A stretch of DNA of 64,000 nt from Glycomyces tritici. Its GTDB lineage: Bacteria > Actinomycetota > Actinomycetes > Mycobacteriales > Micromonosporaceae. Where the stretch lies: assembly GCF_030403505.1 (NCBI RefSeq), contig NZ_JAUEMJ010000005.1, forward strand, positions 387,504 through 451,503, given 5' to 3'. Below, piece by piece: positions 43,219 through 53,197 of the stretch (its first letter is position 1; each line of letters opens with the position of its first letter). Below the pieces are notes generated by a model that ran no database searches, was not told where the DNA came from, and worked only from the letters and a program-made list of their open reading frames with translations. Made by a program: the position numbers and the translations under genes.

Positions 43219-45285
43219 ATGCAAGGGGTCAAGCGACGAACCCGCAGGTGGATAGCCCTGGTGATGATGGCGGTCGCCACTATGGCGGCCGGACTCGGCA
43301 TCCTCGTCCCCTCGGTCGCGTACGCGGCCGAAGGGTGCAAAGTGGATTACAAGGTCGCCAGCCAGTGGGGCGGGGGCTTCACCGGCGACGTCAAGATCAC
43401 CAACCTCGGCGACGCGATCAACGGCTGGTCCCTCGCGTGGACCTTCCCCAACGGCCAGCGCGTCACCCAGGTCTGGAACGCCACCACCACCAACGCCGGC
43501 GACCAGGTCACCGCCAAGAACATGGGCTACAACGGCGCCATCGCCACCAACGGCTCGGTCTCCTTCGGCTTCAACGGCTCCTGGTCCGGCTCCAACGGCG
43601 TGCCCACCGAGTTCAAACTCAACGGCGCCGTCTGCACCGGCACCGTCGGCGAGCCCAGCACGCCGCCCACCTCCACGCCGCCCCCCACCGGCGGCGCGAC
43701 CGCCATGGAGACCGTCGCGGCCATGGAGCCGGGCTGGAACCTCGGCAACACCCTCGACTCCGTCGGCGCCGACGAGACCGCCTGGGGCAACCCGCGCGTC
43801 ACCCAGGCGCTGGTCGACAACATCGCCGCCCAGGGCTATAACAGCATCCGCATCCCCATCACCTGGGACAACCACCAGTCCAAGACCGCGCCGTACGCCG
43901 TCGAGGACGCCTACCTCGACCGCGTCGAAGAGGTCGTCGGCTACGCGCTCAACGCCGACCTGCACGTCCTCATCAACATCCACCACGACTCGTGGATCTG
44001 GATGGCGGACATGAACACCAACCGCACGGTCGTCGAGGCCCGCTACGAGGCCATCTGGACCGAGCTGGCGACCCGCTTCCGCGACGCGCCGCCGGAGGTC
44101 CTGTTCGAGAGCGTCAACGAGCCGCAGTTCAACAATGTGGACGACGCGACCGCCGAGGCCCTCCTGGACGACCTCAACGTGCAGTTCCACGAGATCGTGC
44201 GCGGCTCCGGCGGCGGCAACGCCACCCGCGTGCTCGTGCTGCCGACCCTGCACACCAGCGCCGACCAGGACCACCTGGACGCGCTGAGCACCACGATCGC
44301 CTCGCTGGACGACGAGAACATCGCCGCGACCGTCCACTTCTACGGCTTCTGGCCGTTCAGCGTGAACGTCGCGGGCTACACGAAGTTCAACGCCGAGGTC
44401 CAGGCGGACATCGAGGGGTACTTCAACCGGGCCTACAACGAGTTCGTCGCGAACGACATCCCGGTGATCGTCGGCGAGTGGGGCCTCCTGGGCTTCGACG
44501 CCCACACCGGCACCGTCGAGCAGGGCGAGAAGCTGAAGTTCTTCGAGTACGTCGGCTACTACGCCAGGCAGAAGGGCCTCACCCTCCAGCTGTGGGACAA
44601 CGGACAGCACTTCGACCGGGCCACCTACCAGTGGCGCGACGCCGAGCTCTACAACATGATGAAGGCCAGCTGGAGCACCCGCTCGGGCACGGCCTCCACG
44701 GACCAGGTGTACGTGGCGAAGGCGGGCGCCGTCGCCGACGTCTCCCTGACCCTGAACCTGAACGGCACCACGTTCCAGGGCCTGCGCCTGGGCACCCAGA
44801 ACCTGGTGCAGGGCACCGACTACACGATCTCGGGCTCCACGCTCACGATCAAGGCGAGCAGGCTCACCAGCCTCCTCGGCGACCGCAGCTACGGGGTCAA
44901 GGCGAACCTGCACGCGGTGTTCTCGCAAGGGGTGCCGTGGCGGATCAGCGTCATCTCCTACGACCAGCCCACGATGTCGGCCGCGTCCGGCGCGTCGAGC
45001 ACCTTCGCGATCCCGACCCAGTTCAAGGGCGACCAACTGGCGACCATGGAGGCGAAGTACGCGGACGGCACCAACGCCGGCCCGCAGAACTGGACCTCCT
45101 ACAAGGAGTTCGCCCGCGCGTTCAGCCCCGACTACACCGCCGGCACGATCAGCCTGCCGACGGCGTTCTGGAACGACGTCAACGACGGCCAGAAGGTCAC
45201 GCTGACGTTCCACTTCTGGAGCGGCAAGACCGTCACCTACTACGTGACCGAATCCGGCGGCAACGTCACCGGCTCGCTCACCTGA
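43219..45285 (+). CDS. Secreted multidomain cellulase, CBM2-GH5-X2-CBM46
   Basis: A 688-residue exported enzyme. The signal peptide covers residues 1-34. Residues about 36-137 are a CBM2 (CKVDYKVASQWGGGFTGDVKI...FNGSWSGSNGVPTEFKLNGAVC). A Pro/Thr linker follows. The GH5 catalytic domain, about 155-480, has GWNLGNTLDS, INIHHDSWIW, acid/base ESVNEPQF and nucleophile VIVGEWGLLG. An X2/Ig-like module follows (VYVAKAGAVADVSLTLNLNG...), then a C-terminal CBM46-like module ending FHFWSGKTVTYYVT. This is the layout of GH5_4 endoglucanase/xyloglucanases. AAAAGGAG precedes the ATG; the open frame upstream is promoter. Confidence 0.93.
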   Translation: MQGVKRRTRRWIALVMMAVATMAAGLGILVPSVAYAAEGCKVDYKVASQWGGGFTGDVKITNLGDAINGWSLAWTFPNGQRVTQVWNATTTNAGDQVTAKNMGYNGAIATNGSVSFGFNGSWSGSNGVPTEFKLNGAVCTGTVGEPSTPPTSTPPPTGGATAMETVAAMEPGWNLGNTLDSVGADETAWGNPRVTQALVDNIAAQGYNSIRIPITWDNHQSKTAPYAVEDAYLDRVEEVVGYALNADLHVLINIHHDSWIWMADMNTNRTVVEARYEAIWTELATRFRDAPPEVLFESVNEPQFNNVDDATAEALLDDLNVQFHEIVRGSGGGNATRVLVLPTLHTSADQDHLDALSTTIASLDDENIAATVHFYGFWPFSVNVAGYTKFNAEVQADIEGYFNRAYNEFVANDIPVIVGEWGLLGFDAHTGTVEQGEKLKFFEYVGYYARQKGLTLQLWDNGQHFDRATYQWRDAELYNMMKASWSTRSGTASTDQVYVAKAGAVADVSLTLNLNGTTFQGLRLGTQNLVQGTDYTISGSTLTIKASRLTSLLGDRSYGVKANLHAVFSQGVPWRISVISYDQPTMSAASGASSTFAIPTQFKGDQLATMEAKYADGTNAGPQNWTSYKEFARAFSPDYTAGTISLPTAFWNDVNDGQKVTLTFHFWSGKTVTYYVTESGGNVTGSLT

Positions 45286-45298
45286 CCTAGCGCAAAGG

Positions 45299-45331
45299 AG
45301 CGGCCCCGGCACGCGGCGTGCCGGGGCCGCT
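45299..45331 (+). terminator. Hairpin terminator after cellulase
   Basis: A 14-bp core stem GCGGCCCCGGCACG / CGTGCCGGGGCCGC with a CGG loop is flanked by an A-T pair and TTT. Confidence 0.8.
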
Positions 45332-45470
45332 TTGCGTTGCTCTGCAACCGGTTCGATACTTCAGGAAAAGCATGGGAGCGGTGCAACTCCTGGCGTCGCA
45401 TCGGCGTATTGATAGGTGACGATCCCCAACGTCCACAACGGCCTCGGCCGTCCTGACAACTGGAGACTGC

Positions 45471-45914
45471 ATGTCGATCCGATCATCGAAGCTCCTCGTC
45501 CGCGCCTGCACGGCGCTCGCCGCCGCGCTCCTGGCGGGCTTCGCACTGGCCCCCGGCGCGGCCCAGGCCGCATCCGCCGGCACCGCGTTCTGGAAGGACC
45601 CCGACTCGATCTACAACGGCGGCCGCGCCGAGAGCTCGAGCTCGGGCGAGAACCTCGCACTGCTCGACTTCCGCGCCGACGGCTGGGGCACCCGCGCCCA
45701 GCTCCAAGTGAAGACCCTGGACCCGGCCGGGTACTGGTACTGGAAGAACACCGGCCCCGTCTGCTTCGACGACACCAGCACGAGCAACTCCGCCGGCGGC
45801 ATGACCGTCTGCGACAGCAACGTCGCCGAAGGGGCCAAGTACCGCATCCACATCTGGGCCTCCAGCGGCGGCACCTACAAGTGGCACAACTACAGCGGCG
45901 AGATCACGGCCTAA
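45471..45914 (+). CDS. Small secreted protein of unknown function
   Basis: A 147-residue exported protein with a signal peptide ending near AQA-AS (about residue 34). The mature 113 residues have two cysteines (PVCFDD, TVCDSN) and aromatic-rich stretches GYWYWKNTG and YKWHNYSG. No family is recognised, though similar small Tyr/Trp-rich exported proteins are common in actinomycetes. A carbohydrate- or wall-binding role is conceivable from the position among CAZymes, but this is speculation. Confidence 0.75.
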   Translation: MSIRSSKLLVRACTALAAALLAGFALAPGAAQAASAGTAFWKDPDSIYNGGRAESSSSGENLALLDFRADGWGTRAQLQVKTLDPAGYWYWKNTGPVCFDDTSTSNSAGGMTVCDSNVAEGAKYRIHIWASSGGTYKWHNYSGEITA

Positions 45915-45946
45915 GGCGATTGCGCTGAGCCGCGAAGCGGTTCGGA

Positions 45947-45975
45947 GCGGCCCTGGCGTTGGGGGCCAGGGCTGC
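45947..45975. terminator. Bidirectional hairpin terminator
   Basis: 11-bp stem GCGGCCCTGGC / GCCAGGGCTGC (one G-T pair) with a 7-nt loop between the convergent secreted-protein and arsR-like genes. Confidence 0.65.
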
Positions 45976-45995
45976 ACGCGGCGAGTGCCGCCGCC

Positions 45996-46331
45996 TCAGG
46001 GCTCACCGCAACCGAGCACCGCGTCGAGGAGCCCGGGGAAGACCGCATCGACCTCCATGCGGCGCAGCGTGTTCAAGCGGGAGGTGCCGGCGTAGCGCTG
46101 GCGGATGAGCCCGGCCTCGCGGAGCACGTTGAAGTGGTGGGTCGCGGTCGACTTGCTCACGGCGATGTCGAAGGTCCCGCAGGCGCGGTCCTCCCCGGAG
46201 TCGTAGAGCTCGCGCAGGATGCCGCGCCGCACCGGGTCCACGAGGGCCTCCAGCACCTGCTGGAGCGGCACGTCGCCGACCTCCGGGTGCACGGATGTCC
46301 GTCCCCGCTCCTGCTGTGCCGTCGCCATCAT
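45996..46331 (-). CDS. ArsR-family regulator without metal-site cysteines
   Basis: A 111-residue winged-helix protein (VLEALVDPVRRGILRELYDSGE... FDIAVSKSTATHHFNVLREAGLIRQRYAGTSR). The ELCVCDL-type metal-binding motif of classical ArsR is absent; only Cys in RACGTF and GCGEP occur. It probably senses a small molecule or redox state. Divergent from a quinone reductase-like gene that it likely represses. The ATG may be either of two consecutive Met codons. Confidence 0.88.
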   Translation of the reverse strand: MMATAQQERGRTSVHPEVGDVPLQQVLEALVDPVRRGILRELYDSGEDRACGTFDIAVSKSTATHHFNVLREAGLIRQRYAGTSRLNTLRRMEVDAVFPGLLDAVLGCGEP

Positions 46332-46370
46332 CGACCTCCCTGCTCCATCATACGATCCTCATCGAAGTAT

Positions 46371-46398
46371 GATCACGATCGAACTTCGATCACGATCG
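46371..46398. promoter_or_regulatory. Operator-like repeats between arsR-like and MDR genes
   Basis: GATCACGATCG occurs twice (46371-46381, 46388-46398) with a 17-bp period. The odd-centred palindrome GATCGAA-C-TTCGATC (46377-46391) spans the junction. It lies in the 92-bp divergent spacer and is the likely regulator binding site. Confidence 0.55.
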
Positions 46399-46423
46399 TA
46401 CCAATGAGTTGAAGGAGCAGGAC

Positions 46424-47416
46424 ATGGCGAAGACGGTGCGCTTCCACGAGTACGGCGGTCCCGACGTGCTGCGCGTCGAGGACGCCCCGGCGGGCGAGCC
46501 CGGCCCGGGCGAGGTGCTGGTGCGGATCGAGGCCGTGGGGCTGAACCGGGCCGAGGCGCTGTTCCGCAGCGGGGTGTACATCGAGCAGGCGCGGTCGTTC
46601 CCGGCCCGGCTGGGCGCCGAGGCCGCCGGGGTCGTCGAGTCGCTGGGCGAAGGGGTCACCGGTTTCCGTGCGGGCCAGGCCGTCAGCGTGATCCCGACCT
46701 TCTCGATGAACGACTACGGCGTGTACGCCGAGCGGGCCGTCGTCCCGGCCGCCTCGCTCATCGCCCGGCCTGACTCGGTCGACGCCGTCGCGGGCGCTGC
46801 CGTGTGGATGCCGTACCTCACCGCCTACGGGGCGCTCGCCCAGGTCGGCGGCATGCGGCCCGGTGACACCGCCGTGATCACCGCGGCCTCCAGCAGCGTG
46901 GGGCTCGCCGCGATCCAGATCGCCAACCGCCTCGGCGCCGTCCCGATCGCGACCACCCGCTCGCAGTCCAAGAAGGATGCCCTCCTCAAGGCCGGTGCGG
47001 CCGACGTGATCGTGACCGACGAGGAGGACGTGACTGCGCGAGTCCTGGACCGCACCGGCGGGCGCGGCGCGGAGTTCGCCTTCGACGCCGTCGCCGGTTC
47101 CGGCGTCACCGCGCTCGCGAAGGCCGTCGCCCCCGACGGGACCCTGTTCCTCTACGGCGCGCTCTCGGGCGAGCCGACGCCCTACCCGGGCTTCGACCTG
47201 GGCATGCCCGCGCTGAACATGCGCACGTTCCTCGTGCACGAGACCACCCTCAACGCCGAGCGGCTGCGCACGGCCGCCGCTTTCATCGCCTCGGGCCTGC
47301 GGGACGGCGCGTTCACGCCCACGATCGACCGGGTGTTCGCGCTCGACGACATCGCCGAGGCCCACCGGCACATGGAGCGCGGCGCCCAGTTCGGGAAGCT
47401 CGTCGCCGTCCCGTAG
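46424..47416 (+). CDS. Zinc-independent MDR-family quinone oxidoreductase-like protein
   Basis: A 330-residue medium-chain reductase. The N-terminal GroES-like domain (VLVRIEAVGLNRAEALFRSGVY, LGAEAAGVVESLGEGV) lacks catalytic-zinc ligands. The Rossmann domain has AVITAASSSVGLAAIQIANRLG, a variant of the AxxGxxG motif. It resembles NADPH:quinone reductase/zeta-crystallin types. AAGGAG precedes the ATG. It is induced presumably when the divergent ArsR-like repressor is released. Confidence 0.88.
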   Translation: MAKTVRFHEYGGPDVLRVEDAPAGEPGPGEVLVRIEAVGLNRAEALFRSGVYIEQARSFPARLGAEAAGVVESLGEGVTGFRAGQAVSVIPTFSMNDYGVYAERAVVPAASLIARPDSVDAVAGAAVWMPYLTAYGALAQVGGMRPGDTAVITAASSSVGLAAIQIANRLGAVPIATTRSQSKKDALLKAGAADVIVTDEEDVTARVLDRTGGRGAEFAFDAVAGSGVTALAKAVAPDGTLFLYGALSGEPTPYPGFDLGMPALNMRTFLVHETTLNAERLRTAAAFIASGLRDGAFTPTIDRVFALDDIAEAHRHMERGAQFGKLVAVP

Positions 47417-47419
47417 GGC

Positions 47420-48415
47420 TCAGCGGGTGGACTCGCGGACCTTCAGCTCGAACGGGGCGGTGTGGTCCTCGGGGGGCCGGGACGGGTCCTCCAGGCGGGA
47501 GGCGATGAGCTCGACCGCCTTCTCGGCCATCCAGCGGTGCCCCGGTGCGATCGTGGACAGCGAAGGGGTCAGGAACTCGCTGACGGAGATGTCGTCGAAG
47601 CCGACCACGCGCACGTCCTCGGGGCAGCGCAGGCCGAGGTCGGTCAGGCCGCGCATGACGCCGATCGCGACGGAGTCGGTGATGGCCACGACGCCGTCGA
47701 AATCGACGCCCGCCTCGTGCAGGTCGTGGATCGCCCGGCGGCCGGTCTCCTGCCCCATGCCCGACAGGCACACCAGCGCCGGGTCCACGGGGATCCCCGC
47801 CGCCTTCAACGCCTCCGTGTAGCCCCGGTAGCGGCGCGAACCCACGTGCACGCCTTCGAGGCTCCACCCGGTCACGTTGGCGATGCGGGTGCACCCGCGC
47901 TCGATCAGGTGCTCGGTGGCCGCGCGCGACCCGGCCTCGTTGTTCATGCCCACGTGGTCGATGGACTGCCCGTAGTCCCGTTCGCCGAGCATCACGATCG
48001 GGAAGTCGGCCCACGTGTGGGCCTGCTCCCGCGGATCGATGATCACGGCGCTGATGATGAGCCCGTCGAACTGCAGCCGGTGCGACTGCGAGATCGCCTC
48101 GGCCTCGCCTTCGGCGGCCGCCCCGGTCTGCTCGATGGCCACGTGGAAGCCCTTGGCGGCGGCCGCGGCGATCACATGCTCGCCGAGCACGCCGAAGTAC
48201 GGCTGGTCGACGCCGGGGACGGCGAGGCCGATGACCCCGGTGCGCCCGGCCTTGAGCGTGCGGGCGTTGACGTTGAGGCGGTAACCGGACTGCTGGACGG
48301 CTTCGAGCACGCGCCGGCGCACGGGGTCGCTCACCCCGGGCCGGTTGTTGACCACATTGGATACCGTCATCTTCGACACCCCGGCCAGCCGCGCCACGTC
48401 GCTCATCGTCACCAT
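47420..48415 (-). CDS. LacI-family repressor of arabinofuranoside use
   Basis: A 331-residue regulator. The N-terminal LacI HTH reads TMSDVARLAGVSKMTVSNVVNNRPGVSDPVRRRV with hinge LNVNARTLKAGRTGVIGLAVP, followed by a periplasmic-binding-like sugar domain. It is third in the GH51-GH51-lacI transcript (37 bp after the second GH51 gene). Its ligand is therefore probably arabinose or an arabino-oligosaccharide, and it likely controls its own operon via the palindrome at 52289. Confidence 0.92.
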   Translation of the reverse strand: MVTMSDVARLAGVSKMTVSNVVNNRPGVSDPVRRRVLEAVQQSGYRLNVNARTLKAGRTGVIGLAVPGVDQPYFGVLGEHVIAAAAAKGFHVAIEQTGAAAEGEAEAISQSHRLQFDGLIISAVIIDPREQAHTWADFPIVMLGERDYGQSIDHVGMNNEAGSRAATEHLIERGCTRIANVTGWSLEGVHVGSRRYRGYTEALKAAGIPVDPALVCLSGMGQETGRRAIHDLHEAGVDFDGVVAITDSVAIGVMRGLTDLGLRCPEDVRVVGFDDISVSEFLTPSLSTIAPGHRWMAEKAVELIASRLEDPSRPPEDHTAPFELKVRESTR

Positions 48416-48452
48416 CGGTTACCGCCTCTCATGCTGCGCGCCTATCTTCCCA

Positions 48453-50714
48453 TCATCCGAGCGGACGCACGACGGCCGTCGCGAACGACCACGGCGGCAG
48501 CTCCAGGTCGAAGCCGCCGTCGCCCTCCACCCGGAAGTCCACAGGAGTCACCGGAGCGGCCTCGTGCGGGCGTCCCTCGTCGGGCCCGGCGCCCGCCAGG
48601 AGCCGCACCGCCGCGGTGGCCGGACCGGGGTCGGGCAGTGCCACCGCGGCCGTGCGTGCGGTGCCGGTGGCGTTGACCATGCGCACCACGTACTCGCCGC
48701 CGTCGCGTGACAGCGCCCCGGCGACGACCCGCTGCTCGGGCCGCAGGTCCTGCTCGTAGTCGTGCCGCAGCTCGCCGTCGACCCAGACCTGGACGCGCGG
48801 GCCGTCCAGGCGGATGCGCATCCGCACCGGCACGCCGGTCGTGACGCCCCGCCACGGGAGCGGTCCGTGGTCGTTCTCGCCGATCCCGTCGTCGCTGCGG
48901 GCCACCGCGGTGGACTTGTTCTGCCAGCCGCCGATGTGCACTTCCAGGAAGCTCTGGGGCGCTTCGGGGCCGAGGACGACGGTGAAGCCTTCGACGCCGT
49001 CCTGCTGGACCGCCTCGAACTCCAGTTCGGCGGCTCCCGGGTCGATGCCGCCGAGGAGCACGCCTTCGCCGTCGGCGCGGGTGATCACGTCCGGCAGGCG
49101 GTGCCCGTTCAGGACGACGCCGGAGTACGCGACGGTGGCGCGGCCCGAACGCAGCCGCACGGTGCCCTCGCGGGGGAGGGACACCGGAACCGGCTGCGCG
49201 CCTTCGAGTTCGACGGCGTGCACGCGCGTTCCGCGCTCGGCACCGAACATCTGCTGCACGTGGTAGGAGGCGCTCGGCAGCACTTCGTCCGCGTTGAAGT
49301 AGATGAGGTCCGGCGTCCACTGCGTATGCCCGGCCCGCGCCAGCAGCGGCGCATACGAGGCCAGCCTGACCACCTCGGGGCGGCGCTCGAGGCCGATCAT
49401 GTAGGCCGCCTCGGCCAGCGCCGAGCGCACGGTGTTCGACCGGGCCGCGTACTCGCCGAGGTAGACCTTCGCCCCGTCCGGGTCGTACGCCTGGTACCGG
49501 TCGATGTTCTGGTGGAACCAGCGGGGGATCTGATAGCCGTGCTCGTCGACCATCGGGGTGCCGCGCTCGCGCGCGTACGCCCAACCGGCCTCGTAGTCGG
49601 GCCCGAACGGCTGCGGGCCGGAGGTGCCGATGACCGTGATCTCCGGGTGCGCCGCCTGCACGGCGTCCTCGATGCGCGCGTAGCGGTCCCGGAAGTCGTC
49701 GGTGATCTGGTCCTCGTTGCCGATGCCGAGGTAGCGCACGCCGAACGGCTCGGGGTGGCCGAGCTCGGCCCGCTTCGCGCCCCAGGGGGTGTCGGTGCCG
49801 CCGTTGGCGAACTCGACAAGGTCGAGTACGTCCTGGATGTAGGCGTCCATTTCGGACTCGGGGATCGGGTGCGGGCCGCCGGGGGAGTTCTGGCAGCACA
49901 CGCCCGCCGCGACGATGGGGACCGGCGTCGCGCCCGTGGCCAGGCACAGCTCGAAGTACTCGACGTACCCGATCTGGCGGGACTGGTGGTAGCCCCAGAC
50001 GTTGCGGATCTGCTCGCGCTCGTGGCGCGGCCCGATCGTGCGCTTCCAGTGGTACATGTTGTCGAGGCCGTACCCGTGCGCCAGGCACCCGCCGGGGAAG
50101 CGGATGAAGCTGGGCTTCAGGTCCTGCAAAGTCCGGAGCAGGTCCGCCCGGAATGTCAGCGGCTCACCGTCGGCCCCTATGGGCCGCAAGGAGACCGCGT
50201 CGATGTCGACGGTCGCGCCCGCCGGTACGGCGAGACGCAGCTCGCCGCGGCCGTCGGCCGAGGCCTCCAGGTCGAGCTCCAGGCGCCGCCAGCCGCCCGC
50301 CTCGACGGCGAGGTCGCCGATGGCCGCGCCGCCGCACGCCTGCACGGCGATGGCGGTCGGCGCATCAGCGCGGGCGAACAGCGACAGGCGCAGCCGCCCC
50401 CCTCTGACCGCCCGCACGCCGTCCCAGCCGCCGTTCTCGATCGCCGCCGGGCCGGTCAGGTGCGCATAATGCCCGTTGTTCGGGTGGAGCGGCGCCTCGG
50501 TGCGGACCTCGACCCCGCCCGTGGCCGTCCATCCGGTCAGCGCATGGAACCCGTCGCGCTCGGCCGGATCGAACTCGAAGTCGCCGTTGCGGACCAGCTC
50601 GGCGTTGAGTCCGCCGTCGAGGGCGTCGTTCAGGTCCTCGATGAACAGCCCCCACAGGTCGGGGGCCGCGGCGGCGCCGGCGGCGCCGACGCGGACGGTG
50701 AAGCGCTCGCTCAC
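48453..50714 (-). CDS. GH51 alpha-L-arabinofuranosidase, long form with internal carbohydrate-binding-like domain
   Basis: A 753-residue protein with no signal peptide. The region around residues 50-170 resembles a CBM4/galactose-binding fold. The (beta/alpha)8 domain begins near [12 protein letters not shown], with the acid/base in [14 protein letters not shown] and the proposed nucleophile in [12 protein letters not shown] later insert ([44 protein letters not shown]) looks like a second jelly-roll. The layout resembles plant- and Bacteroides-type GH51 enzymes. The GTG start overlaps the upstream GH51 stop. Confidence 0.88.
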   Translation of the reverse strand: MSERFTVRVGAAGAAAAPDLWGLFIEDLNDALDGGLNAELVRNGDFEFDPAERDGFHALTGWTATGGVEVRTEAPLHPNNGHYAHLTGPAAIENGGWDGVRAVRGGRLRLSLFARADAPTAIAVQACGGAAIGDLAVEAGGWRRLELDLEASADGRGELRLAVPAGATVDIDAVSLRPIGADGEPLTFRADLLRTLQDLKPSFIRFPGGCLAHGYGLDNMYHWKRTIGPRHEREQIRNVWGYHQSRQIGYVEYFELCLATGATPVPIVAAGVCCQNSPGGPHPIPESEMDAYIQDVLDLVEFANGGTDTPWGAKRAELGHPEPFGVRYLGIGNEDQITDDFRDRYARIEDAVQAAHPEITVIGTSGPQPFGPDYEAGWAYARERGTPMVDEHGYQIPRWFHQNIDRYQAYDPDGAKVYLGEYAARSNTVRSALAEAAYMIGLERRPEVVRLASYAPLLARAGHTQWTPDLIYFNADEVLPSASYHVQQMFGAERGTRVHAVELEGAQPVPVSLPREGTVRLRSGRATVAYSGVVLNGHRLPDVITRADGEGVLLGGIDPGAAELEFEAVQQDGVEGFTVVLGPEAPQSFLEVHIGGWQNKSTAVARSDDGIGENDHGPLPWRGVTTGVPVRMRIRLDGPRVQVWVDGELRHDYEQDLRPEQRVVAGALSRDGGEYVVRMVNATGTARTAAVALPDPGPATAAVRLLAGAGPDEGRPHEAAPVTPVDFRVEGDGGFDLELPPWSFATAVVRPLG

Positions 50715-52240
50715 GCGAGCGTGCCCGCAACGGTGACGAACGAGTGCGCCGGCAGGTGCACGCGCAGCTTCGTGCCGTCGAGCGTCACGCCGTCGTACTT
50801 CTGCGGCGCCACGGCCTCGAGCTGCTCGGGCGTGTTGTGGCTCTGCAGGGTGTCGGCCGTGAGGACGAGCGACTCGATGTCGCCGAGGCCGCCGCCGCGC
50901 AGGTCGATCTCGACGTCCTGCGCCGCTTGGGCGTCCAGGTTGGACAGCGAGACGAGCAGGCGGCCGTCCTTGCGGGAGGCCGAGACCGAGACCGTCTCCA
51001 GTTCCTTGCCGTCGACCTCGCGGGTCGGGACGCCCGCCGGGGTGTCCACGCGCAGCGACGCGGCGTCCTGGTGGCCCTTGTTCATCTGGAACACGTGGTA
51101 GGTCGGCGTCAGCACCAGCGCGCCCGAGTCCGGGTCGGTGAGGATCATCGCCTGCAGCACGTTCACCGTCTGCGCGATGTTCGCCATGATGAGGCGGTCG
51201 GCGTGCTTGTGGAAGATGTCGAAGTGGAGGCTCGCCACGAGCGCGTCGCGCATCGTGTTCTGCTGGTACAGGAACCCGGGGTTGGTGCCGGGCTCGACGT
51301 TCCACCAGGTGCCCCACTCGTCCATGACGATCCCGATCTCCTTCTTCGGGTCGTACAGGTCCATGACGTTGGCGTGGCCGGTCAGCAGCTCGTCGGTGCG
51401 GTTGGCCTTGAGCATCGTCGTGTAGTACTCGTCGTCGGTGAAGACGGTCGCGGCGCCCTTGTCGGCCCAGTCGCCCGCGATCGTGTAGTAGTGGATCGAG
51501 AGTGCCTGGTAGAGCGGGCGCTCGACGCGCTGGCAGCCGAGGTGGCTCAGCTGCTTCATGAGGGTCTCGGTCCAGCCGTAGTCGGCGTCGGCGGCACCGG
51601 CGGCGATGCGGTAGAGCTTGTTGTCGCCGTAGTTGCGGCAGTAGGTGGCGTACTTGCGGGCGTCCATCGCGTACTGCTCGGCGGTCATGTTGCCGCCGCA
51701 GCCCCAGGTCTCGTTGCCCAGGCCCCAGAACTTGACCTTCCAGGGCTCTTCGCGGCCGTTCTGCTTGCGCAGGCGCGCCATGGGCGAGTCGCCCTCGCGG
51801 GTGATGTACTCGACCCACTCGCTCATCTCGCGGACGGTGCCGGAGCCGACGTTGCCGGAGATGTACGGCTCGGTCTCCAGCAGCTCGCACAGGTCCATGA
51901 ACTCGTGGGTGCCGAAGTGGTTGTTCTCCTCGACGCCGCCCCAGTGGGTGTTGACCATGACGGCGCGGTCCTCCTTGGGACCGATGCCGTCCATCCAGTG
52001 GTACTCGTCGGCGAAGCAGCCGCCGGGCCAGCGCAGGTTGGGGATGTCGAGGGCGCGGAGGGCCTCGACGACGTCGAGGCGGATGCCGCGCACGTTGGGG
52101 ATGGCGGAGTCCTCGCCGACGTAGAAGCCGCCGTAGATGCAGCGTCCCAGGTGCTCGGCGAAGTGGCCGTACACGTGCTTGCTGATCTTGGGGCCTTCGA
52201 TGTCGACGTTGATGACGGCGGAGACGGCATCGGTGCTCAT
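50711..52240 (-). CDS. abfA: GH51 alpha-L-arabinofuranosidase, intracellular AbfA type
   Basis: A 509-residue cytosolic enzyme of classical AbfA length with no signal peptide. The acid/base Glu is in [13 protein letters not shown] and the nucleophile in [35 protein letters not shown] and [20 protein letters not shown] are typical. It releases L-arabinofuranose from short arabinan or arabinoxylan oligomers. First gene of the GH51-GH51-lacI operon. The ATG is preceded by AGGAAGG. Confidence 0.95.
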   Translation of the reverse strand: MSTDAVSAVINVDIEGPKISKHVYGHFAEHLGRCIYGGFYVGEDSAIPNVRGIRLDVVEALRALDIPNLRWPGGCFADEYHWMDGIGPKEDRAVMVNTHWGGVEENNHFGTHEFMDLCELLETEPYISGNVGSGTVREMSEWVEYITREGDSPMARLRKQNGREEPWKVKFWGLGNETWGCGGNMTAEQYAMDARKYATYCRNYGDNKLYRIAAGAADADYGWTETLMKQLSHLGCQRVERPLYQALSIHYYTIAGDWADKGAATVFTDDEYYTTMLKANRTDELLTGHANVMDLYDPKKEIGIVMDEWGTWWNVEPGTNPGFLYQQNTMRDALVASLHFDIFHKHADRLIMANIAQTVNVLQAMILTDPDSGALVLTPTYHVFQMNKGHQDAASLRVDTPAGVPTREVDGKELETVSVSASRKDGRLLVSLSNLDAQAAQDVEIDLRGGGLGDIESLVLTADTLQSHNTPEQLEAVAPQKYDGVTLDGTKLRVHLPAHSFVTVAGTLA

Positions 52241-52288
52241 GGGGAGCCTTCCTGGTGACTGGAGCGGTGGTGCGCAGGCGTTCGCGAT

Positions 52289-52302
52289 CTTTATCGGTAA
52301 AG
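52289..52302. promoter_or_regulatory. Candidate operator of the arabinofuranosidase operon
   Basis: CTTTATCGGTAAAG is a 14-bp palindrome around a central CG with one mismatched pair, the usual form for LacI-family sites. It lies 49 bp upstream of abfA. The downstream lacI gene is the obvious partner. Confidence 0.6.
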
Positions 52303-52552
52303 CGCGGTTCACTCTACCCGGTCGCCCACCCGCCGTGTCAATACCGGCGCACCCGCGAATCCCGGCGTCCCGCGCAATGAGCACCACCGGACACCCGTGG
52401 ACACCGGAAGGGATTCCGTGATTCCATGCGGCATGGCCGAAAGCACCCCCAGACCCGTCGCACCCGACCACCCGACCACCGAGCGCGCGACCAGCACGTT
52501 CCCCACCCGCGCCGCCGTCGACGCCTAGCAGTCCCCGAGAGGACCGCCCCTC
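52303..52552. other. Non-coding divergent spacer between abfA and pnuC
   Basis: No gene or known riboswitch is recognised. The open plus-strand frame here is compositionally unlike protein. The pnuC ribosome site is a weak GAGAGG about 10 nt before its ATG. Confidence 0.5.
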
Positions 52553-53197
52553 ATGAACGCCCTCATGGAAATCCTCTACCTCCCCCTGTTCACGATCGCC
52601 GGAGTCCCCACCACCCTCGCCGAAGGCCTCGCCTTCATCACCGGGGCGCTCTGCGTCTGGCTCGTCGCCCGCCAGCACGTCGCCAACTGGGGCATCGGCA
52701 TCGCCAACTGCCTGCTCTTCATCCTGATCTTCACCGACAGCGGCCTCTACGCCGACGCCGGACTCCAACTCGTCTTCATCGCCCTCGGCGCCTACGGCTG
52801 GTGGAACTGGGTCAAAGGCGGCGGACCCGCCGACGACCGGCTACCGGTCAGCCGCACCGACCGTGTCGAGTGGGCCGGACTGATCGGTGCAGGGTGCATC
52901 GGCTGGGCGGTCATCGCGGCGCTCCTCGGCTGGTTCACCGATTCGACGGTCGCCGAGTGGGACGCCCTCACCACCGTGCTCTCGCTCATGGCCACCTACG
53001 GCCAGTGCCGCAAGCGGGTCGAATCCTGGTACCTGTGGATCGCGGCCGACATCGTGTACGTCCCGCTCTACGCGTACAAGGGCCTCTACCTCACCTCGAT
53101 CCTCTACATCGGATTCATGGCGCTGTGCGTCCTCGGCCTCCGCAACTGGAGGAAGGACCTCGAGGCCCAGGCCGAACCGGTGGGAGCCGCCGCATGA
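52553..53197 (+). CDS. pnuC: PnuC-type nicotinamide riboside transporter
   Basis: A 214-residue 7-TM-like membrane protein. Family marks are the [42 protein letters not shown] block and [32 protein letters not shown], including the WxxW and Asn/Tyr positions that bind the ribosyl group. PnuC relatives also carry thiamine or riboflavin, but the next gene is a NadR-like protein, so nicotinamide riboside is the probable cargo. Stop and nadR start overlap (ATGA). Confidence 0.92.
   Translation: MNALMEILYLPLFTIAGVPTTLAEGLAFITGALCVWLVARQHVANWGIGIANCLLFILIFTDSGLYADAGLQLVFIALGAYGWWNWVKGGGPADDRLPVSRTDRVEWAGLIGAGCIGWAVIAALLGWFTDSTVAEWDALTTVLSLMATYGQCRKRVESWYLWIAADIVYVPLYAYKGLYLTSILYIGFMALCVLGLRNWRKDLEAQAEPVGAAA

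Noticed and set aside
52303..52552. Riboswitch ahead of pnuC-nadR
   Set aside because: I could not recognise a conserved core of the NAD, TPP or other known riboswitch classes. A covariance search would decide.
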